Numbered from the stretch's first letter, positions 24,943 through 52,096 are shown. The stretch: DNA of 64,000 bases from Litomosoides sigmodontis (GCA_963070105.1 OY718808.1:4875738-4939737); one strand, 5' to 3'. Numbers and translations: made by a program. Notes: generated from the sequence alone by a model not told the origin.

Positions 24943-25124
24943 GTTCTTATGTTGTGAATTATGAATAAAAAAATTAAATGGAAAGATAAAAACTTGCGAA
25001 ATGCTTTTGCACCAACGTTATCAACGTTTTCTTCCTTTCCGTCTACATTTCCATAAAAATGTCACAACACATCATGCTAATCAATTATGACGCTTAAATT
25101 CCAGTACAAGAGAACTGTAAATGA
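23619..25124 (+). CDS. Unrecognised five-exon protein, about 180 residues
   Basis: Exons 23619-23826, 23898-24043, 24158-24246, 24369-24448 and 25105-25124 join in consistent phase (1, 0, 2, 1) to a TGA at 25122-25124. The protein starts with an acidic, Ser/Ala/Glu-rich segment (MASVEESATVEEQAASV), then a folded-looking part (VREVNKHLVENLSDFIFNDS, HSDLLLSTYIRQVNAFLPAS, SKQSIRVLKAVHLQGT) and a basic tail (GRQKRSTAVHRRNP). The hydrophobic spacing of the middle part loosely recalls a La motif, but the aromatic residues that bind RNA in that fold are not evident, so I do not assign it. The start could be further upstream, because the frame is open back to a TTCTCAG acceptor at about 23570. The last intron carries a 90-bp AT repeat. 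Confidence 0.5.
24849..24939. repeat. (TA)n microsatellite, about 45 units
   Basis: Uninterrupted TA dinucleotides inside the last intron of the five-exon orphan gene. Confidence 0.97.
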
Positions 25125-25617
25125 TGTCTGATCGAATTCCTTATAAAGTTATCGAAGAATCTCCGATTGCTGTTTCATTACAAGAGGCACTCCGAAAACC
25201 ATCAAGCGCAGAACTCATAAGATGTGAACTTTACTTCATGGAGGTGAATATCATCCATCTACCCACTTCATTCCCACTTATCGATAATTATATAATTGAA
25301 TTATTTACTGTACCGCTAATCATATTTAATATCGAGTGCTGTTACGGCGCTATACAAAATGATTTTTCAAAAACCTTCCACCAACAGCTGCACATATTTG
25401 AAGTTACACCGAAAAGCATATTATTAAACAACTACATAGAATTCTTGTACAAATGCACTGATCCGAACAATTTAAATTTATAAAAAATCACAGAAAGATA
25501 ATTTTCTTGTCATATTGTTGACAATTACATTTCGCTTTGTTAAAATTTAAAAAAAAAAAAGCGAAGAACAAATAGACATTGCACCGTAAGCAGCGAGATT
25601 TTTATTGTACAAGCGTA

Positions 25618-25722
<105 letters not shown>

Positions 25723-25772
25723 CGCACGCGCACACATGTATACGCAAACAGTTATGAACATAAAATGCATCG

Positions 25773-26355
<583 letters not shown>

Positions 26356-27115
26356 TCATTCATTACCAAGGGGACAAATCTATCGTTGAAATGTGAAGAA
26401 ATAAGAAATGACACAAAATTGGGCTCTCACGCATACACTTTCAAAAGATAATTATGCAAATGTTAAAGTAGAAACATGCAAATTAGAGAAAATTAGTTGG
26501 GCGCATAAAAAAATGAAAAAGGTGATGGCACAATCAGATCATCCTTTTGAATTTAATCACATTGGAAATGCAACCACATTTAACAAGACTGATTGCTACA
26601 TTTGAAAGTTTTCATCTTCTTAATGAATTCATGCACTCCCTAACTAAAGGATTTAAGAAGCTGATCATCATCTAATTTGAATTTGATCTAAGGCAAAACA
26701 TGCAAGGAATAGTTGGAAAAGATTAGTGATAAATGAAACAAAAAAGAAAAGGAACAGGAAGTAGTCGAGAATGCGCAGCAAGTGATCGCTTCGAAACAGA
26801 TATAAAAATTGTCCGCAATTTAGCAAAAAAAAAAGGAAAAATGCACTGAAATTTTAATTTATGCATGCCAAATAATTTCAAACGCCGGAATATTCTTTCT
26901 CAGATAAAAAGTTATAAAAGAATGGTTCAAATGAAAGAGACGTTGATATAAGACACCACCGGGAACTTTCAAACTAACCTAGAAAGTTTCCAGTTCCGAA
27001 AAATAAATTAAAAATCCCTAATTCTACGAACATCTAAAAAGCAACTTCATATGCTTTCAAAAACACGACTTATAAATTAATGAAATTGAAGAAATCAAAA
27101 ACTACTAAGACATCT

Positions 27116-40431
<13,316 letters not shown>

Positions 40432-40836
40432 CGAAACGATAACTTCCTTCTTCCAAATAATACCTCTCTCTTTAACTCTTTAGCAATACTATACAAATTG
40501 GCATGGCATGATATCTGAAATTATGCTATATTTTAATCTAAAAAAATGCAAAATGATGAAAGGTATGATAAGTAATGAATTAAATTACGTACAACATTGC
40601 ACATGTACAAGCCCATCCATATCACATCAAACAGATGACGCTGAAATAGAGCAGAAATAAATAATGCTGTATGCGTAAGTACTAACTGGAACTAGTTCAT
40701 TCATATCATATCGGAAAAGTATCACTCCATTTGTGGTCTAACTTGTAATTAGAGAAGGTAAGAGAAGAGATGGAGAAATTGATGAAAGCAGAGAAAAGAT
40801 GGGGGAAATTTCGGTTGTGAAGAGTGTGCGTAGGTG

Positions 40837-40872
40837 GATTTTACGTGGTATACAGGTGGACCACGTAAAATC
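40837..40872. repeat. Inverted repeat, 13-bp arms
   Basis: GATTTTACGTGGT and ACCACGTAAAATC are perfect complements separated by ten bases (ATACAGGTGG), about 400 bp upstream of the basonuclin start codon. Each arm holds ACGTGG, an E-box/G-box-like core. Confidence 0.85.
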
Positions 40873-41721
40873 GCCAGTCACACATCCAGTACGCTGTCCA
40901 CGTTTAGTGGGAGCGACAGGTAGATAGTATGGTGCAACTGTCGCTTTTACCTTCCCATCTCATTTCAGTGGGTGAGGGTGACGGTGACAGTGATGTCCCA
41001 TTCATTCATTCATTCATTCACTTACAGCCATTCTCCGTGTGTGCACATAGCCTACGGTAACTTCCACTCCTCTTTTTTCCTTCTTCAACCAGCTATCACA
41101 CATCCACCGACATACACGCACACGCACACGCACGCGCACGCGCACACGCACACGTATGCAAACAGATAATCTATCTTTCTCCCCTTCCTTCAACTAGTGA
41201 AAGGGAAAAAAGATGTGACATAAAAGAGAAGCAATAGATGTAAGCAAAAGTTCACGGTGTTATTTGTGATAGAAGAAATGAGCGTAAACGTAAAGGTCCA
41301 TCATATTTGAAATAAGATGTGAGCGTAGGAGATGATGAAAAATGGCGCAATCGTTGATGAAGTAAACAGTAGGGCTAGGGATGGAATTTTTTGGCTGATG
41401 GCAGTTCTGTTCCGTTTTACTCCTGTCACACACTCCACTTCCACGTCGCCCGTCAGGACAGAAGTAAAGCAGGGAAGATAGGATGGATATGAGTGCGTGG
41501 GTGGTTGCAGTCATTCATTTCCACTGATACTCACTCCTTCCATTCATCAATGGTTAACGTTCACTTTTACTTTTACGCCAACCTGATGATACATATCTTC
41601 CTCAGCCGTGCGACACATTCGCTAGCAACACACTGTAGCTGGCAGCCACTACAAGATAAGTAATAATGTTTACTACTGAGACGCATTTTTCCACTGAAAT
41701 AGTTTAATTCTTGCTTGAACG

Positions 41722-41726
<5 letters not shown>

Positions 41727-41760
<34 letters not shown>
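41727..41760. repeat. (CA)n microsatellite
   Basis: Seventeen CA units in the region upstream of basonuclin. Confidence 0.95.
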
Positions 41761-41766
<6 letters not shown>

Positions 41767-42816
41767 AGAGATACATGGTGCTTCTCGAAACGGGTCAGTA
41801 GTGCTCTACTCTCTTTACAGTTAAAACATTGTAAACAAGAAGCCCCGCTATGATGCCATCATAGTTCGAATTAGCTGAACTGACAGAAGACGTGAGATGG
41901 AACAGGTGGAATAGGAGAGGACGTGGCTGTGTGTAGATTTGAATGATTGTTAACTGGGGGATCGGACGAAGGAAGTTTCTGGGTTGGGACAGTTGTCTCA
42001 CCTCCAATTGGCTTTTCCTCCCTGAAGCAGCAGTACCCTGCTCTGGACAGTTGTTGTCCTCTCCTCCCTGCTTTCACTCTCGAAAACGAGTCCCTCTCCG
42101 CACCTAAAATGCCAACGACAAATGTGTGTGTGTGTGTGTGTGTACGTGTCTGTATGACGCAGAGGCGCTCTTCCCTTTCGCTAATCCATCTCTGCTACCG
42201 GCTTCTGTCATACTTGAATCCCACAACCGACAACACCACCAACATCTAACAATTCGTCAAATCCCACACTCGACCACCGCTCCACTCCGATAACTCCACA
42301 TGTGTGTGTGTGTGTGTGTGAGCAGCGCATCATACTAATTGAGACAAATGGGTCCAAATGCTCTTAGTACGTGGCTTCCACGCACCAGTGCGCTAAGCCA
42401 CAAAACACATGTCTACCTATTTATCTATCCGTCTTGACCTCTTCCGAGATTAGTGATCCACTACACCCGTACCTTTGCCCTGTGAAAATAATGCTCAAGA
42501 AGCTCTTACAATAGGCGAATTCTACTTGTCTTTGTTCACTCCACTCCTCGAGTAGCGTCGGCTAAAGCACTGACGACTGGCGATGGAGATGGGAAGCGCG
42601 ATCTCGTCTCACAACTTTTTCATCTCACTTGCATGCAAACACCTCAGCACTGCGATAGAGCAGAAGCTTCAAACAGAACCTTTTGTACGAATATCATCAT
42701 TGACAAAAGCACTCCTACGCATTTTATGACCAATGAATTATCGGAACTGCTCAAAGATCACACTTTAAAAAAAGTCCGTTCACTTATCCTTTTCTTCCCT
42801 CCCAGTGTGAAATTTG

Positions 42817-42852
<36 letters not shown>

Positions 42853-43858
42853 CGATCAGAAATGGATGAAGTAAGGGAGGAGGAAGTTTACGGCGAGTGG
42901 AGTGAACGATGAACGGTTTGGGAAGCGAGGAATGTGGACGCACATATGAGAAGGGTGAGGTTTCATCAAATGAGGACCGTTTCAGACGGTGATTTATGTC
43001 CGGAAATGGGTAGGAACCCGGAAAAGCGACAACAATAACGACGAACAGGTGAAGTTGGTCATTTAGGAGAATTCCCTGCTATTCTATTCCAGTGGGAGGG
43101 AGTCAGGGTGTGTGGAAAATGACGATGCAGAGGGGGAAAGGTTGGTTGGTTGGTTGTAGAGGAGAGCAAATGGGAGAAAGTACAGGAAGAGGGGCGGAGG
43201 GGATCGGTCCCGGTGATGATGTTGGTGGCTGATAGATAGATGTACGCTATCTGCTCTGGTGGGATGCGATGGGTTGGTTCGGTAGCGGTAGCCCACCAGG
43301 ACGACAGCTGACGACAGTCATCGTCCCCATAGCCACAAACCGTCTCATATAAATTGCTGAGAAGCTACTTCTACTTCACTTCGCTGCTGCTTGCTTGTCT
43401 GCCACCAACGCTTCTTAGCTTTGCTTCGACCGACGGTGTAATAATTTGATGACACTCACAGATTGAAATGTTTCACCCTCACCCTCAGATGTACTTCCGC
43501 AACCATCCGGCAACACATCCTGGCCTTCTTCCCACATAACATCATCCCTCTTGCCGCTTTTGCTAGCGCACTAAATCTGAAGTTGAGAAACGGTGGAATT
43601 TTACACATTCACATCAATGACACCATTGCCAACTTCATTTTTACCTACTCACGTGAAATAGGCGTAGGCGATGTGACACGTCTATTACTACTACTACTAC
43701 TGCTACTATTACTACTACTGCTACTACTACTGCATTGCTACATGCTTATCACATTCATCAGAGATTATCACTGTCAACGTGCTCATCACCGTCACCATCC
43801 GACCAATTCATCCATCTATCCATCCGTCCCATCACGCGCTCTCTCTCTCCGCTCAACC

Positions 43859-43889
<31 letters not shown>

Positions 43890-45541
43890 ATCCTACGGTA
43901 GCATTTATCATCAGCGTTTGCTGAGTGAAAAAAGTGCGCTCGACGTAGTACCATCAAAAAACATCGAATTCTCCGATAGTTTCGCACAAAAAAAAACATT
44001 TTGCATATGCCAACAACATTCCATAGTTTGTGTAAGCGAAAGAAGAGAAAGAGAAAGAGAAAGAGAGAGAGAGACGTTAATATATAATAATACGACAATA
44101 AAAGCTCTCCTCTATCGGTTAGCATCTAAATGCTCACTCACATATGTATTTCTGAATACGTCACATGAAGTAACAGGTCAAAAACGTGAACTGATCATGT
44201 CACACTTATGCATGGACATTACTTTTCTTCGCCCCTCAACGATTACTTTCCTAGAGTAGTACCAGTACTGGATGAGGGAGGAGAGAAAGATGAGTGCTCC
44301 CACTTGAATGACCAACGACGCACCATAAGGTTCAGTAACGATCAGCAGGTAGTGATCGAACTGAAATGTTTGACGAGAGTGGCAAATACAAACTATTACC
44401 ATCGTCGTCATAATATGTCCAAGTTACACATAAAAGAAGATTGCCGTAAGCGCACATGTCACGCCTTGTTCATCGCAAAAAAAGAATATTCGTAACCAAA
44501 GCAGAGGATATACATCACTTATTGATTTTTTTTCTAATACAACCTTTGGGAAACGCTGAAAGGTTATTTGTGCAAATAAAAAGTACTCAGCGTAAGGTTA
44601 GTGCTACTGTATTTCTAGGTGGAAAAGAGAAAAGACGTTCCCAACACCGAAGGATGACCATCACTCAGGATGACTGAATGGTCAGCATCAATACGTCAAA
44701 AGGCGCCGACATACTCCTGAAAGATTGCTAATACATACGCCCCCTCAATTTGAGGAAAAATGCGAAATGACACTTGTATATCCTTTGCTTACTATATTCC
44801 ACATCGCATACATCTGCGCATGCGCCTCCTTACACTCACTCACCTATTATACGCGTATCGCCTACACACACACACACACATAGATGATACACGGACACAC
44901 ACGCAGACACACAGCACACACACCGTACACTGCCAGCTATGTGAAATGGCTGTAAACAAATCACGGTGTCATACGGCAAAGTGTGTGTTCATTATTAGCA
45001 ACGTGGTAGGTGAATGATTTAGTTAAACATATCACGAGGAAGAATTACGTGAGTGATTCAGGCGTTACACTGATCAGTTGTAATAATACATGAGCACAGT
45101 AACGCAAAGATGTGGCCAGGATACGTTTTGTGGAGTGATTAACAAGCTGAAATGAGCAGTCACTTATTCTCTCGTGAAGTGCAAGAGTAGCAAGACGGTT
45201 GTTACCTCACGTGGAATCGATTTTCATTTTCCCTATTACGTGCTTGAGGATCGATGCTACTGCCAGCTATACAAATCTTGTCAAATGCACATCATTTACT
45301 GACCTCTTTTAAACACACTTTCCCAATTTGACATCAACGTGAGGAGGAATTTGTGAAGCTCTGAGACATCCTTTCTCAGCCGAAAATCTCCTACTGAAGA
45401 AAACACCAGCGCTATGAGTATATCCATTATCACACAACAACAGATTATTCTTTCTCTTCAAAGGCTAGTAATTTGCAAAATTCACTTTTCAATTATAAAT
45501 TAATTCAACATTCCAGTGCAACGTTCCAGGCTACAGTGCAT

Positions 45542-45789
45542 AATTGAAGTTCACTAATTAAACTATGCTGGCAGTGACTGCAATATCAAATAGATGCAGT
45601 CCTTTTCCTGAACCTCGAAATATATTGTACTCATTTACATCTTTTATTGAACGGTACACTGATACCTTTATTAATAGGCTAGAAATTTCCAAGCTCACTA
45701 GAAGACTCCATTATACAATTTTATCACACAGTTGCATCTCTTTGATATTGCAGTCACTGCCAGCATAGTTTAATTAGTGAACTTCAATT
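45542..45789. mobile_element. Small non-autonomous inverted-repeat element (MITE-like)
   Basis: Two perfect 49-bp inverted repeats, 45542-45590 (starts AATTGAAGTTCACTAATTAA) and 45741-45789, flank 150 bp of AT-rich DNA with no coding capacity. Total 248 bp. After one mismatch the complementarity goes on for seven more bases inward. The trinucleotide CAT flanks both ends outside the arms and could be a target-site duplication. Perfect arms suggest a recent insertion or recent copy. I cannot assign a superfamily from the termini. Confidence 0.7.
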
Positions 45790-48023
45790 CATCAAGCAGA
45801 TCTGCCCTCCTAAAAAGCACAATCAGTGAGTGATTTAGGATATGCGATAAATCAATTTGTAGATTAGTCACATACCACCACTTACGTCATTTTACTGTTC
45901 GCCTTCAACTGTTCGTTTCGTACAACAAACTGCATCATGTTTCCTCCCACACGAGATTTGAAATTTAAAAGCTACGGAAGAAAACTTTTATCACCGCCGG
46001 AAGAAGCACACACACACACAGCGGGCCGTACTGCCTATCCAATTCTCCGTTTGCAGTAATTTTTCTTCCGATCACTCTGCACTTACTTCACGGATATTCC
46101 ATCACTCATTTCCTTTGTCCCATTCGCTAACTTATCAACTAACCTAATTGCCGTGAAAGCTAGAAGTCCTTCTCGCTTCCAAATTTCTGTCCAGCTTACC
46201 TTCGAAATCATAATTATCCGTGAAAATCACTTAGAAATGATGACGAATAGCCGTGTTAAGAGGTGAAAGGAAAAAAGTTCGGTTCAATGAATTAATAATA
46301 GTGCCATTAATGGTATCACAGTGGAAATCATTCATTCTATCGTCGCTTCTCCAACGAGCTGTAACGAACCTTAAGGATGTTGAGAGAGAGGGAGAGAGAG
46401 GGAGAGAGAGAGAGAGACATACCATTCATTATCCATCATTTTATGAGTTTACAAAAAAAAAACGCATGCAATAATCTGCTTTCAACGATCATTTACATTA
46501 TTAAATACCATTAGTTTATGTTCATAATCTCACTCTTTCATCCATCCCATTCCTTACCTGTTTTCTCCTCAAACTTCAATTCGTCGTCCTTGTGCTGCTG
46601 CACACTTGTAAATACGAAAAAAAACGACAGGAGACTGCAATCAGCAATGTCTCGATTGTATGACTTTTTTAGTGGAAGTTCAGGGAGGAAACTTGAGGTG
46701 GAAAAGGGCGAGGTTCGGTTGCTGCTCAGTTCAGCAGCAGCAGCAGCAGCAGCAGCATATCCTGTCCTGTCACCTATCGAATATATGATGATTGTCGTGT
46801 TTATCGGGCACAATCATCATCATCATTCCATCTCATGCTGGAACAAATTGCAATTAGACTACTAATTTGCAGCGTATTCAGATTCGCTTGTTTTGCCAAT
46901 CATCTTCGATACGGTGACATTTAAGTGTATGGCAACGTTCGGATGGATGGAAAGGGAAGTGGCCGGAGGAGGGAGAAGCGGTGAGTGACGGGGACCGGAC
47001 GGGGTGCAGAGGGGGAGAGGGGGACAAAAGGTACGAGGAGGAACATACATAATACGTAACACCACCACATGGTCGCCAGATGAACGTAAGACATGTTGTG
47101 CGGGACAATGTGATCAAATCTAAGCAAAGCCAGCAAATGACACACACACACACATCGCCGATGAACAGAGAGGGACAAGAATGCCATCAGTCGGGTGCAA
47201 TTGGTTGCTCCCTGCCATCATCAACCCGACGATTTGATAATACACCTCCACAGAAATGCATTAGCTAGTATGGTAAGGGGACCATCCTGAAAAACCCACC
47301 GCTCAGCACGTTAAGCTGTTTGACTAGCCAAAAAACCTGATTGTGGTTGGATGACCGATTGACTGCCCACTAAGGCTATCAAATTATCCGTTCAGTCTAT
47401 GGCACTACTGCCTTTGCTAACAATCCTATGCTCGAGTAGTCCATTCCACATCACACTGACATTTTATTAAAGCTGTTTGCTAGAAGTGAATGTCTGCAAC
47501 ATCTTTCACAAAAATCAAACTTACTTCTTTGTGCTTATGTTTTTATCAAATAATTTGTTATGTATTTTTCCATGGATTCATTATTAAGTTTCACGATACT
47601 CCGCCAGTGCTCTTTCATCTCTCCAGTCAATCGGACCTCCTCGAGACATTTAAAAATAACATATTTTCACAGCGCTTTGAAGATTTTGTTCATAACGTAA
47701 TTAGCTCTTTGACAGTGACAAATTTTTTTGCTAAACACAGTCCTCTTTTGAATAACGCTTTATTTGTTTGTTTTTTCAAGAAAATGATATGGCAAGATGA
47801 TGATAAATAAAGGATATGAAATTAATTAGAAATGCTACGAAAACTATGAGCAAAACAACTTGCAACCACTAACACCAACATAACCCATAAATATGCTAAT
47901 TTTTCCGTCGATTAATGAGAGCACTATAAATTTCATTTAGCTTGTTTAACAGCGTGAAAAGTAATGAGGTACGAAGTATTGTGATCGTCAAATGGTCATT
48001 ATCTTTCACGAATATATCATATT

Positions 48024-51000
48024 TCATTGAATATATGCTGTGGAAGTAACATTACCACCAGTACCGGTCCAATTCGCATGTACAAATGTACCCGGTTTAT
48101 CCATCAATTCGTACATGTGAGCACCAAAATAATCACGCTGGGCCTACAACATTTTTCAATTAAGTTATAAAAGTTCTTATTAGTAGTGTTTAGGTAAAGT
48201 AAATCGCTCTACCTGAATAAGATTTGCTGGAAGAACTTTGGAACGAAAACCATCATAAAATGCAAGCGCAGTTGAAAATGCTGGTATTGGTATACCAAGT
48301 AAAATTCCAGCGGCACAAATAATGCGCCATGACTCCTAAATTAAGAAATTTAACTCCGCACTAAATTATCTTATATACTAAAAAATTAACTTCGGATTTT
48401 CGACAATCACACACTCACAATTTCAACACAGTTAAATATGCAGGATAAATAGAAAGTTCAGTTATGAGACTTCTTGAATTTGAAGTAAAGCCAATGCTAA
48501 GTCAAACAAATCTTTATAAGGAATAATTTCATTGCTCATTAGCTTCATACATTTTAGAATTATCCTTTACGTTAGCGCACAAAAGATCTTCATTGAGCAA
48601 TCAACTAGGAAAATACAGTAAACAGACAGGATAATACTTCCTCAAACTTCAGAGCTTCTTAATAAGTCGCAACCTTCTTTCAAGATCTTAAAAAGCACAC
48701 GATTATTTCTGTTATAGAAGTAAACCAACCTGGCATTTCTTGATAGCATTTAAAAAGAAACTATCCATCAACAGATTACTAAGTTTAGGATTCGTATCAA
48801 AAGCTTTCTTTATTTCACCCAAAAAACGCGAGCGAATAATGCAACCACCGCGCCACATCAATGCAATTGCTCCAAAATTTAGATTCCAATTGAACACACG
48901 GTTTGCTTCCGCAAGAAGCATGAACCCTTGTGCGTAGCTTACAATTTTTGATGCATACAAAGCCTGTATAATTGCTAATTCTTTAAACATGTACACAAAA
49001 CAAACAAGCACTTGAGTAAACTTCACGTACCTTTCTAATATGCTCACAAAATGCTCTTCCGTTACCAACAATGCCAGCTTTATCAGGATTTGGTCCGGGT
49101 AAAACTTTGGCTGCTGCAACTCGATCATCCTTCAAAGCAGACAAGCAGCGAGCAAAAACAGCTTCACCTGTACGAAAGTCCATTGACCAGTTGCAAAAAT
49201 TGGACAGTTGGTAAATAAATGATATTAGACACAAAATTCATATCTAAAGGAAAAACACAAATTCCTCCTTAGGTTATTTCACGTTCAGATATAAACCCAA
49301 AACGGAATATATGGAATCTCGGAAGCACATATTAAAGAAAAAGCCAAGTTTCAGTACAAAATATTTTATATGTAAGTTCTGCATTGAAAGCACTTGGAAC
49401 TAACCAATCAAAGTAAGTGGTACTCCATAGTTCAAAGCAACGATCCCTGTCCACTTACCGGTCCCTTTCTGAAAGTAATTATTCCCATTTGTAGATATTC
49501 ATTTTAACTTTTCCGTAGTTGCAGTTGCATACTTTTTGTGACATACAGAACGACCAAAATTCGGAGCTGTTAACTGCGCTGTGCTCCGAATAAAGGCTAA
49601 GAATAAAGGGTAGAGTGTACTATGTAACATATTTTTATAATTTTTAACTTGTTTAGTTTCATGCAGTAATGCAGCGTAATTTTGGACAGTTGCGAGTATG
49701 CCGCTACTCTCGACTAAAAATGGAAGACGAAGTAATTTTAAAAGCAAAACTGTCCTCAAAAATCTCAAGTTGAAATACCTGCCCAGCAGCATCTCTAATA
49801 CTTGGTAATAAAATTTGATTTTTTTCATTTTTGAATTTGAGAATATGACTTGTTATTTCTATCAGATATGAATCCAGTGCACCTTTGTTCCATTCGGCGA
49901 ATACCTTAAATTGTATTAAATAATTTCCTGCTCCTCTTTATGGCCATAATTTTTGAAGAGTTGGAACTGAAAAATTTCCACACAATGGCAAACTGCGTTA
50001 AAAGCATAATTTTATGTAAGAATTTCTCATATGATTAGGTACTCATTGTTAGAAGCTCTCTTGCATATATTGTACCATTTTTTCTGATCTTCAATAGCAT
50101 ACCTTGATTTACAGAAATTCTCATCTAACGATATTAAAATTGTGTCTTATGATTAAAAATATATTCCATTAAAATCATTAACTCATAACTTTTTTTTATA
50201 TGACAAGCGACTTATGATTCACAAACATAAAAGATATTTCATGCAATAAAAAATCGCAACTCGAAGCACTGCTTCCCCCTAATGTGCTCATTTGACTTGT
50301 CCTTCTCACAGTAAAAAAAATGCTACGCTTAGCTATTTATTGCAAGCGCATGGAATTTTCGAACAGATTCCAAACTATGCGGAACTGATAAATTCTAGAA
50401 GCAGTAATGAATGACAGTAATATAATGCAGAAACGATTAAAGGTTTAGACCGAGAAAGATGCTTTTGTTAACACATACAGTGTAAATAAATGCCAAAAAG
50501 CTACAATATATTTTTAGAGCCACAAAGAAAAAATTCTCACTCACCTCTGCCATTTCTTCATGAGTCAAATCAGCTCCATCTTTCAGTAGACTATAAGCCT
50601 CTGCAATCAACTGCATATCACCGTATTCAATCCCATTATGAACCATTTTCACAAAATGTCCAGCACCATTTTCACCAACCTGATAACATTTCAACGTTAA
50701 ACTGTAAATCATCGACTGTACAATTCCATCATAGCTTGCATAGAAATATAAGTAAAATAATTTTACCCAGTCACAACAAGGTTCATTGTCAACTCTGGCT
50801 GATATTGCTTGGAATATATCCTTTATGAATGGCCAAGCTTCAGTTGAACCACCTGGCATCAGTGATGGACCATAACGCGCTCCTAAAAGAGAATCTACTT
50901 TCAGCACTCAGATAACAACACTTTTAGCTTTTATCCATTTGGTGAAATCTTTTTCCAGTCTTACAAAAGACATATGAAACAGGTTTTCGTGCCTTGTCCA

Positions 51001-52096
51001 GCCAGCTCAACAAAGCCAGTAAACTTTACATAGTAAAACAAAAAAATTTTAACCTAAAAATAGTACCTTCCTCACCACCACTTACACCGCAACCCACAAA
51101 ACGAATACCCTTCTCTTTCAGTTCGGTACAACGTCGCTAAAAAAAGATATTTAAAAAACATTTTTTTATTTTTAACCTTCACATAATAACAAAGTCATGT
51201 ATACACTATTACTCATCACGTAAGATTTATAATTTTGGGAAGTTACATTAGAAAAGAATTTTACTCATTTCAACGTTTTTTTTGCATGAAATGGATTAGC
51301 TACCGATGGAAAAGCATACTGCAAACAGGCGAAGCAGCAGAAAACTTACAGATGTATCCGTATACTCACTATTCCCACCGTCAATAATTATGTCATCTTT
51401 ATCCAGAAAAGGCAACATGCTGGAAATCATTGCATCTACTGCTTGTCCCGCTTTTACCATTAACATTATACGTCGTGGTTTCTTCAGCACTCTGATATAA
51501 AGAGCTTTAAAATACATCCCAAAATTAAAGCATCACCGATAACAATTTCTATTCTTCATATCTACAACTCTTAACTTATCAAATTATTTCTTTGTGAGTT
51601 ACACACTCACTCAGCTAATTCTGATAAACTGTGTGCTCCAATAACCCGTCGGCCCTTTCCTTCATTCGCCATGAAATCATCCACTTTTGATACAGTTCGA
51701 TTGTATACACAAACCTTTAACATGACATAGATCAAAAAACTGAAACATTTCAACATTGCTCTTCATCATATCCACAAAAAATCGTAAAACTAACTAAATT
51801 TCATGTAACTTTCCAACTTGCTTTTATCTTAATCTTTTGGAATTATTGATCAGTTGCATTTCGAGTCACTAACAACAATTATTCAGCTCATGTTTTTTTG
51901 AAAGTCCACGAATACAGCATTAAGAAAATGACACTCACTTAGTGTGCATTATCACATACTTTAAAATTTACGCATGAACATAAAGTTTATAACTAACCAC
52001 GAAGCCTTTGTCCAGCATGTTAAGGATTAAATTTTGTCCCATCACGGCAAGACCAATCACGGCAATATCAGCTTTATCTTTCTCATCAAGCGACAT
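48024..52096 (-). CDS. pgd: 6-phosphogluconate dehydrogenase, decarboxylating
   Basis: Twelve exons run from ATG at 52094-52096 to TGA at 48024-48026. The enzyme oxidises 6-phosphogluconate to ribulose 5-phosphate and CO2 with reduction of NADP+, the third step of the oxidative pentose phosphate pathway, in the cytosol. Landmarks: [20 protein letters not shown] (Rossmann G-x-A-x-x-G), [66 protein letters not shown] with the catalytic Lys and the H-N-x-x-E-Y motif, [45 protein letters not shown] and the tail [18 protein letters not shown] then HANWTGTGG. Length about 480 residues as usual. The ATG follows a GATTTTAG acceptor by ten bases (possible trans-splice site). No missing residues seen. 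Confidence 0.97.

Larger units (their letters stand above)
40432..48023. promoter_or_regulatory. 7.6-kb upstream region of basonuclin, rich in CA, CT and GA repeats
   Basis: No exon could be supported between the basonuclin ATG and the 3' end of the PGD gene. Composition differs from the rest of the window: higher G+C, long purine- or pyrimidine-only patches (GA at 42817-42838, 44050-44074, 46381-46416; CT at 43840-43884), CA/GT tracts (41110-41152, 41727-41760, 42124-42142, 42300-42320, 44864-44879), (CTA)n at 43682-43733 and (CAG)n at 46733-46755. A 36-bp inverted repeat lies at 40837-40872 and a small inverted-repeat element at 45542-45789. Open frames here (for example 41947-42249, 43463-43924, 46518-46865) are low-complexity translations. 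Given the neighbouring gene, an extended cis-regulatory region is the likeliest role, but 5' UTR exons of basonuclin could also be hidden. Confidence 0.5.

Noticed and set aside
43463..44259. Two long overlapping plus-strand frames (153 and 174 codons)
   Set aside because: Built from CTA, CT and GA repeats, Ser/Leu/Arg runs, no domain and no splice logic.
46518..46865. 115-codon frame with an Ala run
   Set aside because: Driven by a (CAG)n microsatellite; the antisense frame is equally open and neither has a recognisable product.
47490..47810. 106-codon plus-strand frame near the 3' end of PGD
   Set aside because: Phe/Leu/Ser-rich, typical of chance frames in AT-rich DNA; no splice sites or similarity.
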